From the NCBI GenBank assembly GCA_038321545.1, contig JBBQFB010000025.1, positions 1 through 26,483 of the forward strand: a DNA stretch of 26,483 nt, given 5' to 3'. Shown one piece after another: positions 6,897 through 13,599 of this stretch. Within the stretch, counting starts at the first letter, position 1. Every line of letters begins with the position of its first letter. Both the position numbers and the translations under genes were made by a program. Under the pieces are notes generated by a model that was not told the DNA's origin, did no database searches, and worked only from the letters and a program-made list of their open reading frames with translations. The stretch comes from VFJZ01 sp038321545. GTDB taxonomy: Bacteria > Actinomycetota > Thermoleophilia > Gaiellales > F1-60-MAGs149.

Positions 6897-7308
6897 CCTG
6901 CTCGGAACCGTCCTTGCTGAAGGTCATGGCGATCTCGGTGCCGACGCCTCCCGGTCCGGCCCGCATCTCCACGGCGCGCGTGAGCGCGGCGATCAGCGGC
7001 AGACCGAGGCCCAGGCCGGCGGCGCCGGTGAAGACTCCCATGCCGCGTCCCTGGTCGCGGACGGTGATCAGGAGCCCGTGATCGACGGCGCTCGCCTCGA
7101 GCTCGAGCTGCGCGGCGGCCGTCTCGGGCGCGTAGGCGTGAACGACGACGTTCGTGCACGCCTCCGTGACTGCCAGCCGCACGTCGTCGGTGGCGCGGGA
7201 TGGGAAGCCGAGCCCCTCGCACAGCCCCGTGATCGCCTGCCGTGCCACCACGACGTTCTCGGGTGCGGCCGGCAACAGCAGGCGGAGCTGTGGCGTCTCG
7301 GACGTCAC
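6883..7308 (-). CDS. RsbW-type anti-sigma factor / serine-protein kinase
   Basis: This 141-aa GHKL (HATPase_c_2) protein is of the RsbW/SpoIIAB class: it binds and silences a SigB-type sigma factor and phosphorylates its STAS antagonist when ATP is available. ATP-site motifs are intact: N-box EACTN (Glu49, Asn53), G1 box DQGRGM (Asp85-Met90) and G2 box GLGLGLPL (about 98-105). Its start overlaps the antagonist stop in ATGA (7305-7308) and its end overlaps the next gene by 14 nt, so the three are one translation-coupled operon. Flanking SigB-like genes on both sides (5464 and 7786) are its likely targets; which one it binds cannot be told from sequence. Confidence 0.92.
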   Translation of the reverse strand: MTSETPQLRLLLPAAPENVVVARQAITGLCEGLGFPSRATDDVRLAVTEACTNVVVHAYAPETAAAQLELEASAVDHGLLITVRDQGRGMGVFTGAAGLGLGLPLIAALTRAVEMRAGPGGVGTEIAMTFSKDGSEQDARV

Positions 7309-7670
7309 GCGTTCACGCCCGCCGCCGCAGCCGCAACTGCCTCCGACTCCGACGGGTGGATGGCGAACACGGGGACGAGGCCGGTCACCTCGAAGATCCG
7401 GCGCACGGGGGCGCCGTCCTCTCCGGGAAGGATCAGGGCGTACCCCAGCTCCGCCTCTCGCGCGCGCCGGAGCCCGCCCAGCAGGACGGCCAGGACGGAG
7501 GAGTCGATGAACGTCGCCCGGGACAGGTCGATCACGATGGGCGACGCCTGTTCGATGGCGACGTGCACCTGCTCTCGCAGGGCGGGCGCGGTGAACACAT
7601 CGTGTTCGCCGTGGACGCGGACCAGCACGACGCCGTCACGGCGTTCGAGGACGATCGACTCCGTGGTCAC
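7305..7670 (-). CDS. STAS-domain anti-sigma factor antagonist (RsbV-like)
   Basis: This 121-aa STAS protein is the RsbV/SpoIIAA-type antagonist that, when dephosphorylated, captures the RsbW-type kinase and frees the sigma factor. The conserved phosphorylation region reads ATFIDSSVLAVLLGGL, with the target serine at 57 or 58 after Asp56. N-terminal strands (GVVLVRVHGEHDVFTAP) fit the fold. It starts at GTG 7670 and is the first gene of the operon, followed by an ATGA overlap with the kinase gene. A GTTT-N16-GGGTAT promoter lies about 40 nt upstream, so the operon is probably transcribed by a SigB-type factor and feeds back on it. Confidence 0.92.
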   Translation of the reverse strand: MTTESIVLERRDGVVLVRVHGEHDVFTAPALREQVHVAIEQASPIVIDLSRATFIDSSVLAVLLGGLRRAREAELGYALILPGEDGAPVRRIFEVTGLVPVFAIHPSESEAVAAAAAGVNA

Positions 7671-7712
7671 AGGGGCGATTCGTCACAGATCGGGGATCGC
7701 ATGCTCGACGTT

Positions 7713-7738
7713 ATACCCGCGCAACCGGCGCCTCAAAC
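7713..7738 (-). promoter_or_regulatory. SigB/SigF-type promoter of the antagonist operon
   Basis: Minus strand: GTTT (7738-7735), a 16-nt spacer, then GGGTAT (7718-7713). This matches the published SigB/SigF consensus (GTTT-N12-17-GGGTAT) exactly in both boxes. Transcription should start near 7706, giving a leader of about 36 nt before the GTG at 7670. Confidence 0.75.
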
Positions 7739-7785
7739 GCACCTTTCTCCAACCGGCTGCGCGGCGGTACGCTAGCCGCAGCACG

Positions 7786-8535
7786 ATGGGGCATACGCAG
7801 CTAACGGCGAGCACGGATCGGGCGCTGCTCGTCCGCTGGCGCCGTGATCGCGACAGCGCGGCGCGCACGGCGCTGGTCGAGCGCTATCTGCCGTTCGCAC
7901 GCGCTCTCGCCCGGCGGCACGCGCACCGCGGAGAGATGATCGAGGACCTCGAGCAGATCGCTGCTCTCGCGCTGCTCCGCGCGATCGACCGGTACGACCC
8001 CGACCGAGGGGTCGCGCTCTCCACCTACGTGATGCCCACGGTCACCGGCGAGCTGCGCCGGCACTTCCGCGACCGCGTCTGGGCCGTCCACGTGCCGCGC
8101 GCCGTCCACGACCTTGCAACCCGGCTCGCCCGCGCGTCCACCGATCTGACGGCGCGGCTCGGGCGGGCGCCGACCGTAGCCGAGCTCGCGGACGAGGTGT
8201 CGGCCGGCGAGGAACTCGTCATCGAGGCTCTCGGCGCCATCGCGAGTCGTCACTCCGCCCCGCTGCCGACCGGCGACGAGGCCGGCGAGGTCAGCCCGCT
8301 GGCCGAGCCGGACGCCGGGTTCGAGGAGGTCGCCGTCCGGCTCGCGCTCGGGCCGGCGCTCGCCGCGCTCGACGCCCGCGAGCGGCGCGTGGTCGAGTTG
8401 CGGTTCGTCGAGGACCTGTCGCAGTCGGAGATCGCGGCCCGCCTCGGAATGTCGCAGATGCACGTGTCGCGACTGCTACGGCGGGCGCTCACGACGCTCG
8501 AGGAGCGCCTGCATCGCGACGAGCTCGCCTACTGA
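7786..8535 (+). CDS. SigB/SigF-type RNA polymerase sigma factor (2)
   Basis: This 249-aa second SigB-like factor is clearly paralogous to the one at 5464. Region 2 has MIEDLEQIAALALLRAIDRYD and GVALSTYVMPTVTGELRRHF; region 3 begins RVWAVHVPRAVHDL; region 4 ends in LSQSEIAARLGMSQMHVSRL, differing at only two positions in that stretch from the first factor. The two would be expected to read very similar -35 elements. The ATG at 7786 matches the start of conserved sequence; there is no strong ribosome site. It is divergent from the antagonist operon across a 115-nt spacer containing the minus-strand SigB-type promoter. Its stop overlaps that of the convergent thioredoxin-like gene by 7 nt. Confidence 0.93.
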   Translation: MGHTQLTASTDRALLVRWRRDRDSAARTALVERYLPFARALARRHAHRGEMIEDLEQIAALALLRAIDRYDPDRGVALSTYVMPTVTGELRRHFRDRVWAVHVPRAVHDLATRLARASTDLTARLGRAPTVAELADEVSAGEELVIEALGAIASRHSAPLPTGDEAGEVSPLAEPDAGFEEVAVRLALGPALAALDARERRVVELRFVEDLSQSEIAARLGMSQMHVSRLLRRALTTLEERLHRDELAY

Positions 8536-8831
8536 AGCCAGTCGGCGAGCGCGGTGCGGATCTGGGGGATCCCGACGCGGCCCTCGAGGCGCTGCGCCAC
8601 GCGACCCTCGTGCACGACGATGATCGTCGGCAGCTCGCTGATGCGAAAGCGCCTGGCGAGCTCCGGCTGCGCGTCGACGTCGACGTTGCGCCGCCGGAAC
8701 GTCTCATGGTTGCGGCGGGACTGGAGCACCTGGTCGAGGAACGCCTGGACGCGCCGTGACGGCCCCGAATGCGGCGACGCGAAGTAGACCAGCGTCGGCC
8801 TCAGATCCCGGGTTTCACGCACTCGCGGCAT
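8529..8831 (-). CDS. thioredoxin-fold protein lacking both redox cysteines
   Basis: This 100-aa protein has the thioredoxin layout: strand TLVYFAS, active-site loop, helix VQAFLDQVL, NVDVDAQPELARRFRI, the cis-proline turn SELPT, IIVVHEGRVAQRLEG and a C-terminal helix. Where thioredoxins have WCGPC this protein has HSGPS (residues 21-25), so both catalytic cysteines are serines, confirmed from the codons TCG and TCA. It cannot be a disulfide reductase; a binding, chaperone or scaffold role is possible. It is convergent with sigma factor 2 and divergent from csbD. A GTTT-N15-GGGAAC element sits just upstream. The ATG at 8831 is the most upstream plausible start; a GTG four codons in is an alternative. 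Confidence 0.8.
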   Translation of the reverse strand: MPRVRETRDLRPTLVYFASPHSGPSRRVQAFLDQVLQSRRNHETFRRRNVDVDAQPELARRFRISELPTIIVVHEGRVAQRLEGRVGIPQIRTALADWLQ

Positions 8832-8839
8832 GAGTTGGG

Positions 8840-8864
8840 GTTCCCGCTGACCCGGAGTTGAAAC
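8840..8864 (-). promoter_or_regulatory. candidate SigB-type promoter of thioredoxin-like gene
   Basis: Minus strand GTTT (8864-8861), 15-nt spacer, GGGAAC (8845-8840). The -35 and spacing fit the SigB pattern; the -10 deviates from GGGTAT/C. Predicted initiation is within a few nt of the ATG at 8831, implying a leaderless message or a slightly later start codon. Confidence 0.4.
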
Positions 8865-8877
8865 GACGCGGGATCGC

Positions 8878-8902
8878 GTTTGGCCCGCACGGGGGAGGGA
8901 AA
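8878..8902 (+). promoter_or_regulatory. candidate SigB-type promoter of csbD
   Basis: GTTT (8878-8881), 15-nt spacer, GGGAAA (8897-8902), with the ATG at 8912. The box overlaps the purine-rich ribosome-like site GGGGGAGGG (8891-8899), so either promoter or ribosome site is the correct reading, not both. Confidence 0.3.
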
Positions 8903-8911
8903 CACGACGCC

Positions 8912-9100
8912 ATGAACACCGATGACATCAAGGGCAAGCTGAAGGAAACCGGCGGTGAGCTCACGGGCGACGAGCGTCTCGCCAATGAGGGTCGCGCCGA
9001 TCAGGCCAAGGGCAAGGTCAAGGAGGCGGTGGACGACATCAAGGACGCGGCGGAGCACGCCCGCGACGCTGTCACGCGCGACGAGCCTCGTAACCCGTAG
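8912..9100 (+). CDS. csbD: CsbD-family stress protein
   Basis: This 62-aa hydrophilic, helix-rich protein starts MNTDDIKGKLKETGGELTGD and continues GRADQAKGKVKEAVDDIKDA, the tandem KGKxKE repeat pattern of the CsbD family. CsbD of Bacillus subtilis is SigB-controlled; biochemical function is unknown. The ATG at 8912 matches the family N-terminus; an upstream in-frame ATG would add 18 unlike residues. A purine-rich GGGGGAGGG lies 12 nt before the start. Its place at the edge of the sigma/anti-sigma cluster fits membership of the stress regulon. A hairpin at 9144-9176 follows. Confidence 0.93.
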   Translation: MNTDDIKGKLKETGGELTGDERLANEGRADQAKGKVKEAVDDIKDAAEHARDAVTRDEPRNP

Positions 9101-9143
9101 TCCCGGCTGGCGTGACGGCTCGTCATCCGGAGACGCCCGATCA

Positions 9144-9176
9144 GGAAGCCCTGGCGGCCCATCCGCCGGGGCTTCC
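9144..9176. terminator. hairpin terminator between csbD and methyltransferase
   Basis: GGAAGCCC (9144-9151) pairs with GGGCTTCC (9169-9176), and GGCGG (9153-9157) with CCGCC (9163-9167) inside it. It lies between two convergent genes and probably serves both. Confidence 0.65.
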
Positions 9177-9192
9177 CTGCCGTCCTGGCCGG

Positions 9193-10056
9193 TCAGCTAT
9201 TTCGGGCGGCGACGGCCCACGAGCTGGTCGACATGTAGACACCGTCGGGCCGCGCGTGGCGCTGTAGCACCTCGCGCATCTCGGCCTCGATGGCGGGGCG
9301 TTTCTCGATCGCCAGGTCGCCGCCCTCGCGGAAGATCGCCGCTGCCGGGCCGAGCGACAGCTGGAACGCCATGGCGTCCTCGACGGTCGGCCCGACGTTC
9401 GCGAGCACGTCGGTCTGCTGGAAGGAGATCTCCTCGTACCCGGCGATCCGCAGGATCGTCTCGACGACCACGGGATCAGCCATCGAGAAGGGGCCCGGGC
9501 CGCAGTTCGGCGCGTCGTCCGGCGGGGGCGGGATGTGGCGTTCGACGATCTCCTTCGCGAACGACATCGACTGGTTCGCCTCGAGCGATGCCCACACGAT
9601 CATCAGCAGCCGGCCGCCCGGCTTGAGCGCGCTCCGGATGTTGCGCATGCCGGCAGTCGGGTTCTGGAAGAACATCGTCCCGAAGCGGGCGAACGCGACG
9701 TCGAACTCGGGCTCGAAACCGGCCGTCTGCGCATCGAGGTCTGCGAAGGCGACGTTCTCGATGCCCGCGGCGGCGGCGTCGTCCCGCGCGATCGCCAGGA
9801 ACGGCTCGCAGCAGTCGGTGCCGAGGGCGTGACCGCCTGGCCGGACGAGGTCGGCCAGCTGGAACGTCGTCTCGCCGAAGCCGCAGCCGACGTCGAGGAC
9901 GCGATCGCCGGGCCGCAGGCCGAGCCGGTCAATCGGGCCGCGGCTGTGGGCGTCGCCGATCGCGACGAAGGTGCTCCGGAAGGCGAGAAACGGTTTGAAG
10001 AGCACGTCGTTCCAGAACTCGATGTGCTCGGCATTCGGCGATGGCGAGACGGACAT
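9193..10056 (-). CDS. SAM-dependent class I methyltransferase
   Basis: This 287-aa protein has the Rossmann-fold methyltransferase core. Motif I VLDVGCGFGETTFQLADLV (about residues 52-70) binds S-adenosylmethionine, GTDCCEPFL supplies the acidic loop, FDVAFARFGTMFF is motif II-like, and LKPGGRLLMIVWAS is the post-II strand. The N-terminal EHIEFWNDV resembles UbiE/COQ5-like enzymes acting on small molecules, but the acceptor is not identifiable. The ATG at 10056 follows a short AT-richer stretch with no ribosome site. It is convergent with csbD and separated from the upstream aminotransferase by 279 nt, so it is probably transcribed separately. Confidence 0.88.
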   Translation of the reverse strand: MSVSPSPNAEHIEFWNDVLFKPFLAFRSTFVAIGDAHSRGPIDRLGLRPGDRVLDVGCGFGETTFQLADLVRPGGHALGTDCCEPFLAIARDDAAAAGIENVAFADLDAQTAGFEPEFDVAFARFGTMFFQNPTAGMRNIRSALKPGGRLLMIVWASLEANQSMSFAKEIVERHIPPPPDDAPNCGPGPFSMADPVVVETILRIAGYEEISFQQTDVLANVGPTVEDAMAFQLSLGPAAAIFREGGDLAIEKRPAIEAEMREVLQRHARPDGVYMSTSSWAVAARNS

Positions 10057-10335
10057 CTGCGCAGCGTATCGAAGCCGAAATCGATTGCCGCCGGCCCGCG
10101 CGATGCGCAGGCCGGCAGCGGTTCATGCTTGACGAGTGCACGAGGTCGGGTGCGTGCGGTGCGGGCGATCCGCACGGAGTACGGCGCGGTGGATGCCGTC
10201 CTGGGCACGCTCGGTGGCGAGCTGCCGCGTCGGCGCCTCAACGACGAGGTCACGTCGCTCGATCCCCAAGGGAGCAGCCGGACTGCGGGCACCTGCCGGG
10301 GCGGCGGCTCGCCGAGGGCCGCGCCGGGACGGTCG
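10057..10335. other. 279-nt spacer without a supported gene
   Basis: No convincing gene, hairpin or RNA was found. A plus-strand frame from about 10150 (IRTEYGAVDAVLGTLGGELP and following) reads like ordinary protein for about 35 residues, then becomes low-complexity and runs antisense into the aminotransferase gene; it may be a gene remnant. Confidence 0.4.
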
Positions 10336-12030
10336 TCAGCGCGACGCGGCCGGGAGGCTGTCGGGTGGCAGCTCGAACCAGCGCAGGTGCTCGAACCCGG
10401 CAGACAGCGTCAGGCTCGCACCCTCGTGCAGATGGGACGGCACGCGCTGCAGCAGCTCCCGGGCCGCCTCGAGGTGGCCGTCGAGGGCCTCCTCCGGAGC
10501 GCGGTCGTGATGCTGCGGATACCGCATCTCACCGTTCTCGTAGTGCACGTCGGCGAGGCGCATCGGCGGCTCGATCGGGCCGTTGCGATGGTGCCAGAGC
10601 CCCGTCACCGGATCGAACCGGTAGTCGGGCAGCAGGCGCCAGCCGTCGGATGCGACGATCTCGACGGCCTCGATCAGGTAGTCGAGAACCGCGTCCGAGA
10701 TGAAGTAGTTCAGGTTCACGCGCACCCAGCCGGGCTTGATGCCCTCGCAGCCGTGCGCGATGTGGCTCTCGAACTCGTGCGAGCGGTCGAGGTCGATGCC
10801 GAGCAGGCGGTGGCCGTACGGCCCGGCGCACGAACAGCCACCGCGCGACTGGATGCCGAACAGGTCGTTCAGCAGCGCCACGACGAAGTTGTGGTGCAGG
10901 TAGCGGCCGTCGCCGCTCACCGACAGGCGGCGGACGGTGAACGAGATGATCGACAGGCGCTCGGCCTCGAGGTTGCCGAGCAGCGCGATCGCGGGATGGT
11001 CGCGCCATGCCGAGATCGCGCGGTGCACCAGGTAGGACTCGTGGTCGCGGATCACGTCGAGGCCGACGGCCTCCTTCAGCTGGAACACCAGTCCGGCGCG
11101 GATCGACTCCACGATGCCGGGCGTGCCGCCCTCCTCCCGGTGCGAGGGATCGGTCAGGTACGCGTGCTCGACGGCGTTGACGTAGGCGACGGTGCCGCCG
11201 CCCGGAACGACCGGCACGCGGTTCGTCAGCAGCGAGCGCCGTGCGATCAGCACGCCGGGCGTGCCCGGGCCGCCGACGAACTTGTGCGGCGATAGGAAGA
11301 TCGCATCCTTCTGGGCCTGCACGTGGTTGCAGCAGGTCGGCGACCACTCGATGTTCACGTAGGGCGCGGCGGCCGCGAAGTCCCAGAACGAGAGGGCGCC
11401 GTACCGGTGCAGCACGTCGGCGATGGCGCACGTGTTCGAGATGATCCCGGTCACGTTGCTGGCGGCCGAGAACGAGCCGATCTTGAGCGGCCGCGACGCG
11501 TGGGCGGCCAGTTGCAGCTCGAGCTCGGCGAGGTCGATGTGGCCGTCGGTGTCCTCGCCGATCACGACGACGTCGGCGATCGACTCGCGCCACGGCAGCT
11601 CGTTCGAGTGGTGCTCGAACGGCCCGATGAAGACCACCGGGCGCTCCTCCGGCGGAATCCGCGACGTCAGGTCGTAGCGATCGTCGAGGTCGGCGGGAAT
11701 CCGCAGGTTCAGGATCTGGATCAGCTTGTCGATCGCCGCCGTCGCCCCGGATCCGCAGAAGATCACGACCGCCTCGTCGTCACCGCCGACGGCGTCGTGG
11801 ATGATCCGGCGCGCATCCTCGCGGAGCCGCGTGGTCTGCAGGCCGGTCCCGCTCGCCTCGGTGTGCGTGTTCGCGTATCGCGGCAGCACCTCGTCGCGGA
11901 TGAAATCCTCGATGAAGTCGAGCGCCCGGCCGCTCGCCGTGTAGTCGGCGTAGGTGACCCGGCGCGGACCGTACGGACCGTGCATCAGCTGGTCGTCGCC
12001 GATCACCGCCTCGCGGATCCGGCGTAGCAA
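10336..12030 (-). CDS. class V aminotransferase-fold PLP enzyme (cysteine desulfurase-like)
   Basis: This 564-aa PLP-dependent enzyme of the class V (NifS/selenocysteine lyase-like) fold. Recognisable parts are VTYADYTASGRALDFIEDFI at the N-terminus, THTEASGTG, FCGSGATAAIDKLIQ, EHHSNELPWRE, the PLP lysine in LSPHKFVGGPGTPGVL, and a later Cys-containing loop RGGCSCAGPYGHRLLGID, which sits where desulfurases carry the catalytic cysteine. At over 550 residues it is longer than NifS/SufS (about 400) because of a C-terminal extension of roughly 100 residues. Substrate is unknown; sulfur mobilisation from cysteine is plausible but unproven. The start is TTG at 12030, chosen because conserved sequence follows directly; a TATACT -10-like box lies at 12064-12069. 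Confidence 0.85.
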   Translation of the reverse strand: MLRRIREAVIGDDQLMHGPYGPRRVTYADYTASGRALDFIEDFIRDEVLPRYANTHTEASGTGLQTTRLREDARRIIHDAVGGDDEAVVIFCGSGATAAIDKLIQILNLRIPADLDDRYDLTSRIPPEERPVVFIGPFEHHSNELPWRESIADVVVIGEDTDGHIDLAELELQLAAHASRPLKIGSFSAASNVTGIISNTCAIADVLHRYGALSFWDFAAAAPYVNIEWSPTCCNHVQAQKDAIFLSPHKFVGGPGTPGVLIARRSLLTNRVPVVPGGGTVAYVNAVEHAYLTDPSHREEGGTPGIVESIRAGLVFQLKEAVGLDVIRDHESYLVHRAISAWRDHPAIALLGNLEAERLSIISFTVRRLSVSGDGRYLHHNFVVALLNDLFGIQSRGGCSCAGPYGHRLLGIDLDRSHEFESHIAHGCEGIKPGWVRVNLNYFISDAVLDYLIEAVEIVASDGWRLLPDYRFDPVTGLWHHRNGPIEPPMRLADVHYENGEMRYPQHHDRAPEEALDGHLEAARELLQRVPSHLHEGASLTLSAGFEHLRWFELPPDSLPAASR

Positions 12031-12063
12031 CGGAGTATCGGGGGGGCGAGCGTCCGTCCTTTG

Positions 12064-12069
12064 AGTATA
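12064..12069 (-). promoter_or_regulatory. candidate -10 box of the aminotransferase gene
   Basis: Minus-strand TATACT is a 5/6 match to the housekeeping -10 in an otherwise GC-rich 55-nt gap; no good -35 is seen at standard spacing. Confidence 0.35.
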
Positions 12070-12085
12070 CGCCCGGCCCAGGGCG

Positions 12086-13372
12086 TCAGGCGCGCGCGCT
12101 CATCGGTACGAAGTCGCGCTTGTCGGCACCGACGTACACCTGGCGCGGGCGGGAGATCTTCTGCTCGGGGTCGGTCAGCATCTCCTCCCACTGCGCGATC
12201 CAGCCCGGCAGCCGGCCGAGCGCGAACAGCACGGTGAAGTAGTCCGGCGGATACCCCATCGCCTGGTAGATCAGGCCCGAGTAGAAGTCGACGTTCGGGT
12301 ACAGCTTGCGGGAGACGAAGTACTCGTCCTCGAGCGCGATCCGCTCCAGCTCGAGCGCGATCTCGAGCTTCGGGTTGAGGCCCGTCTCGGCGAACACCGC
12401 GTCGGCCGTCTTCTTGACGAGCGTGGCGCGCGGGTCGTAGCTCTTGTAGATGCGGTGCCCGAAGCCCATCAGCCTGCCGTGGCCGCCCTTCACCTGCTCG
12501 ATGAAGCCGGGAATGTTCTTCTTGTCGCCGATCTCGTCGAGCATCTTCAGCACGGCCTCGTTGGCGCCGCCGTGGAGCGGGCCGTAGAGGGCGGCGATAC
12601 CGGCCGAGACGGCCGAGAACGGGTCGACCTGCGACGAGCCGACGACGCGGACGGCGGTCGACGAGCAGTTCTGTTCGTGATCGGCATGCAGGATCAGCAG
12701 GAATTCAAGCGCCTTCTGGAGCACGGGGTTGGCCTCGTGCCGGCCGCCGATCTCGAACGTCATGTTGACGAAATTGCTGATGTAGTCGAGGTCGTTGCGG
12801 GGCAGCACGTACGGCAGGCCGCGCGAGTGGCGGAAGATGAACGCCGCGATCGTCGGCACCTTCGCGATCAGCCGCACGCGCTGCAGGTAGCGGTTCGCGG
12901 GATCGGCGATGTCCTTGGCGTCGGGGTAGAACGTCGACAGTGCGCCGACCGCACCGAGCAGCATGCCCATCGGGTGCGCGTCGTAGCGGAATCCCTCGAG
13001 GAACTTCGTCACGTTCGTGTGCACGTAGGTGTGCTTACGGATGTCCTCTTCCCAGCGCGCCAGCGCGTCGGCCTTCGGCAGCTCTCCCTCCAGCAACAGG
13101 TAGGCCGTCTCGAGGAAGCTGGCCTGCTCGGCGACCTGCTCGATCGGGTAGCCGCGGTAGCGCAGGATGCCCGCGTCGCCGTCGATGTAGGTGATCGCGC
13201 TGCGACAGGACGCGGTGTTCAGGAAGGCCGGGTCGTAGGCCATCAGGCCGTGGTCGCCGTCCTCGACGCCGATCTGGCGGAGGTCGGGAGCGCGGATCGT
13301 CCCGTCGACGATCGGGACCGTGTACTCGCGCCCGGTGCGGTTGTCGGTGATCGTCAGGGTCTCGGACGGCAA
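12086..13372 (-). CDS. gltA: citrate synthase (type II)
   Basis: This 428-aa enzyme condenses acetyl-CoA and oxaloacetate to citrate, the entry step of the TCA cycle. Catalytic and signature segments are present: DHEQNCSSTAVRVVGSS, the oxaloacetate-binding histidine in GPLHGGANEAV, GFGHRIYKSYDPRA with the second histidine and arginine, and the catalytic aspartate in YPNVDFYSGLIYQ. The N-terminal strand part (TLTITDNRTGREYTVPIVDG) is typical of hexameric bacterial enzymes. The start is TTG at 13372, preceded 5 nt upstream by GAGGAA (13378-13383), and gives the normal family length. The frame remains open upstream but without family similarity. A fatty-acyl-CoA ligase lies upstream on the same strand, though a 227-nt gap suggests its own promoter. 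Confidence 0.95.
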   Translation of the reverse strand: MPSETLTITDNRTGREYTVPIVDGTIRAPDLRQIGVEDGDHGLMAYDPAFLNTASCRSAITYIDGDAGILRYRGYPIEQVAEQASFLETAYLLLEGELPKADALARWEEDIRKHTYVHTNVTKFLEGFRYDAHPMGMLLGAVGALSTFYPDAKDIADPANRYLQRVRLIAKVPTIAAFIFRHSRGLPYVLPRNDLDYISNFVNMTFEIGGRHEANPVLQKALEFLLILHADHEQNCSSTAVRVVGSSQVDPFSAVSAGIAALYGPLHGGANEAVLKMLDEIGDKKNIPGFIEQVKGGHGRLMGFGHRIYKSYDPRATLVKKTADAVFAETGLNPKLEIALELERIALEDEYFVSRKLYPNVDFYSGLIYQAMGYPPDYFTVLFALGRLPGWIAQWEEMLTDPEQKISRPRQVYVGADKRDFVPMSARA

Positions 13373-13599
13373 GGTGGTTCCTCGGGGATTCGGGAGGGGG
13401 TGCCCGAAAGCTATCCGTTCCAGGCGATCTGCGGCGTCGGCGCCGTGAAATCGTTGCCTTGTGGGTGTTCCGCGCCCTTTGACCGCGTCGCGGCGCAGTT
13501 CGCGGCACGAGCAGTGCGCCCCGCTACCGCACAGCGTCGTCTGGTCGCACTCCACCTGTCCGATCGGCTGCCGGCAGATGATCCGGCGCGCGCAAGCGT
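13373..13599. other. 227-nt gap between acyl-CoA ligase and citrate synthase
   Basis: Apart from the GAGGAA ribosome site for citrate synthase (13378-13383), no gene is supported. The minus-strand frame continuous with citrate synthase contains a Cys-rich run, but no start codon or family match. It probably carries the citrate synthase promoter, which I cannot place. Confidence 0.35.

Noticed and set aside
8529..8831. Calling this protein a thioredoxin
   Set aside because: No cysteine in the active-site loop; fold similarity only.
9535..11295. Long plus-strand open frame over the methyltransferase and aminotransferase genes
   Set aside because: Antisense shadow; low-complexity composition and no domain features.
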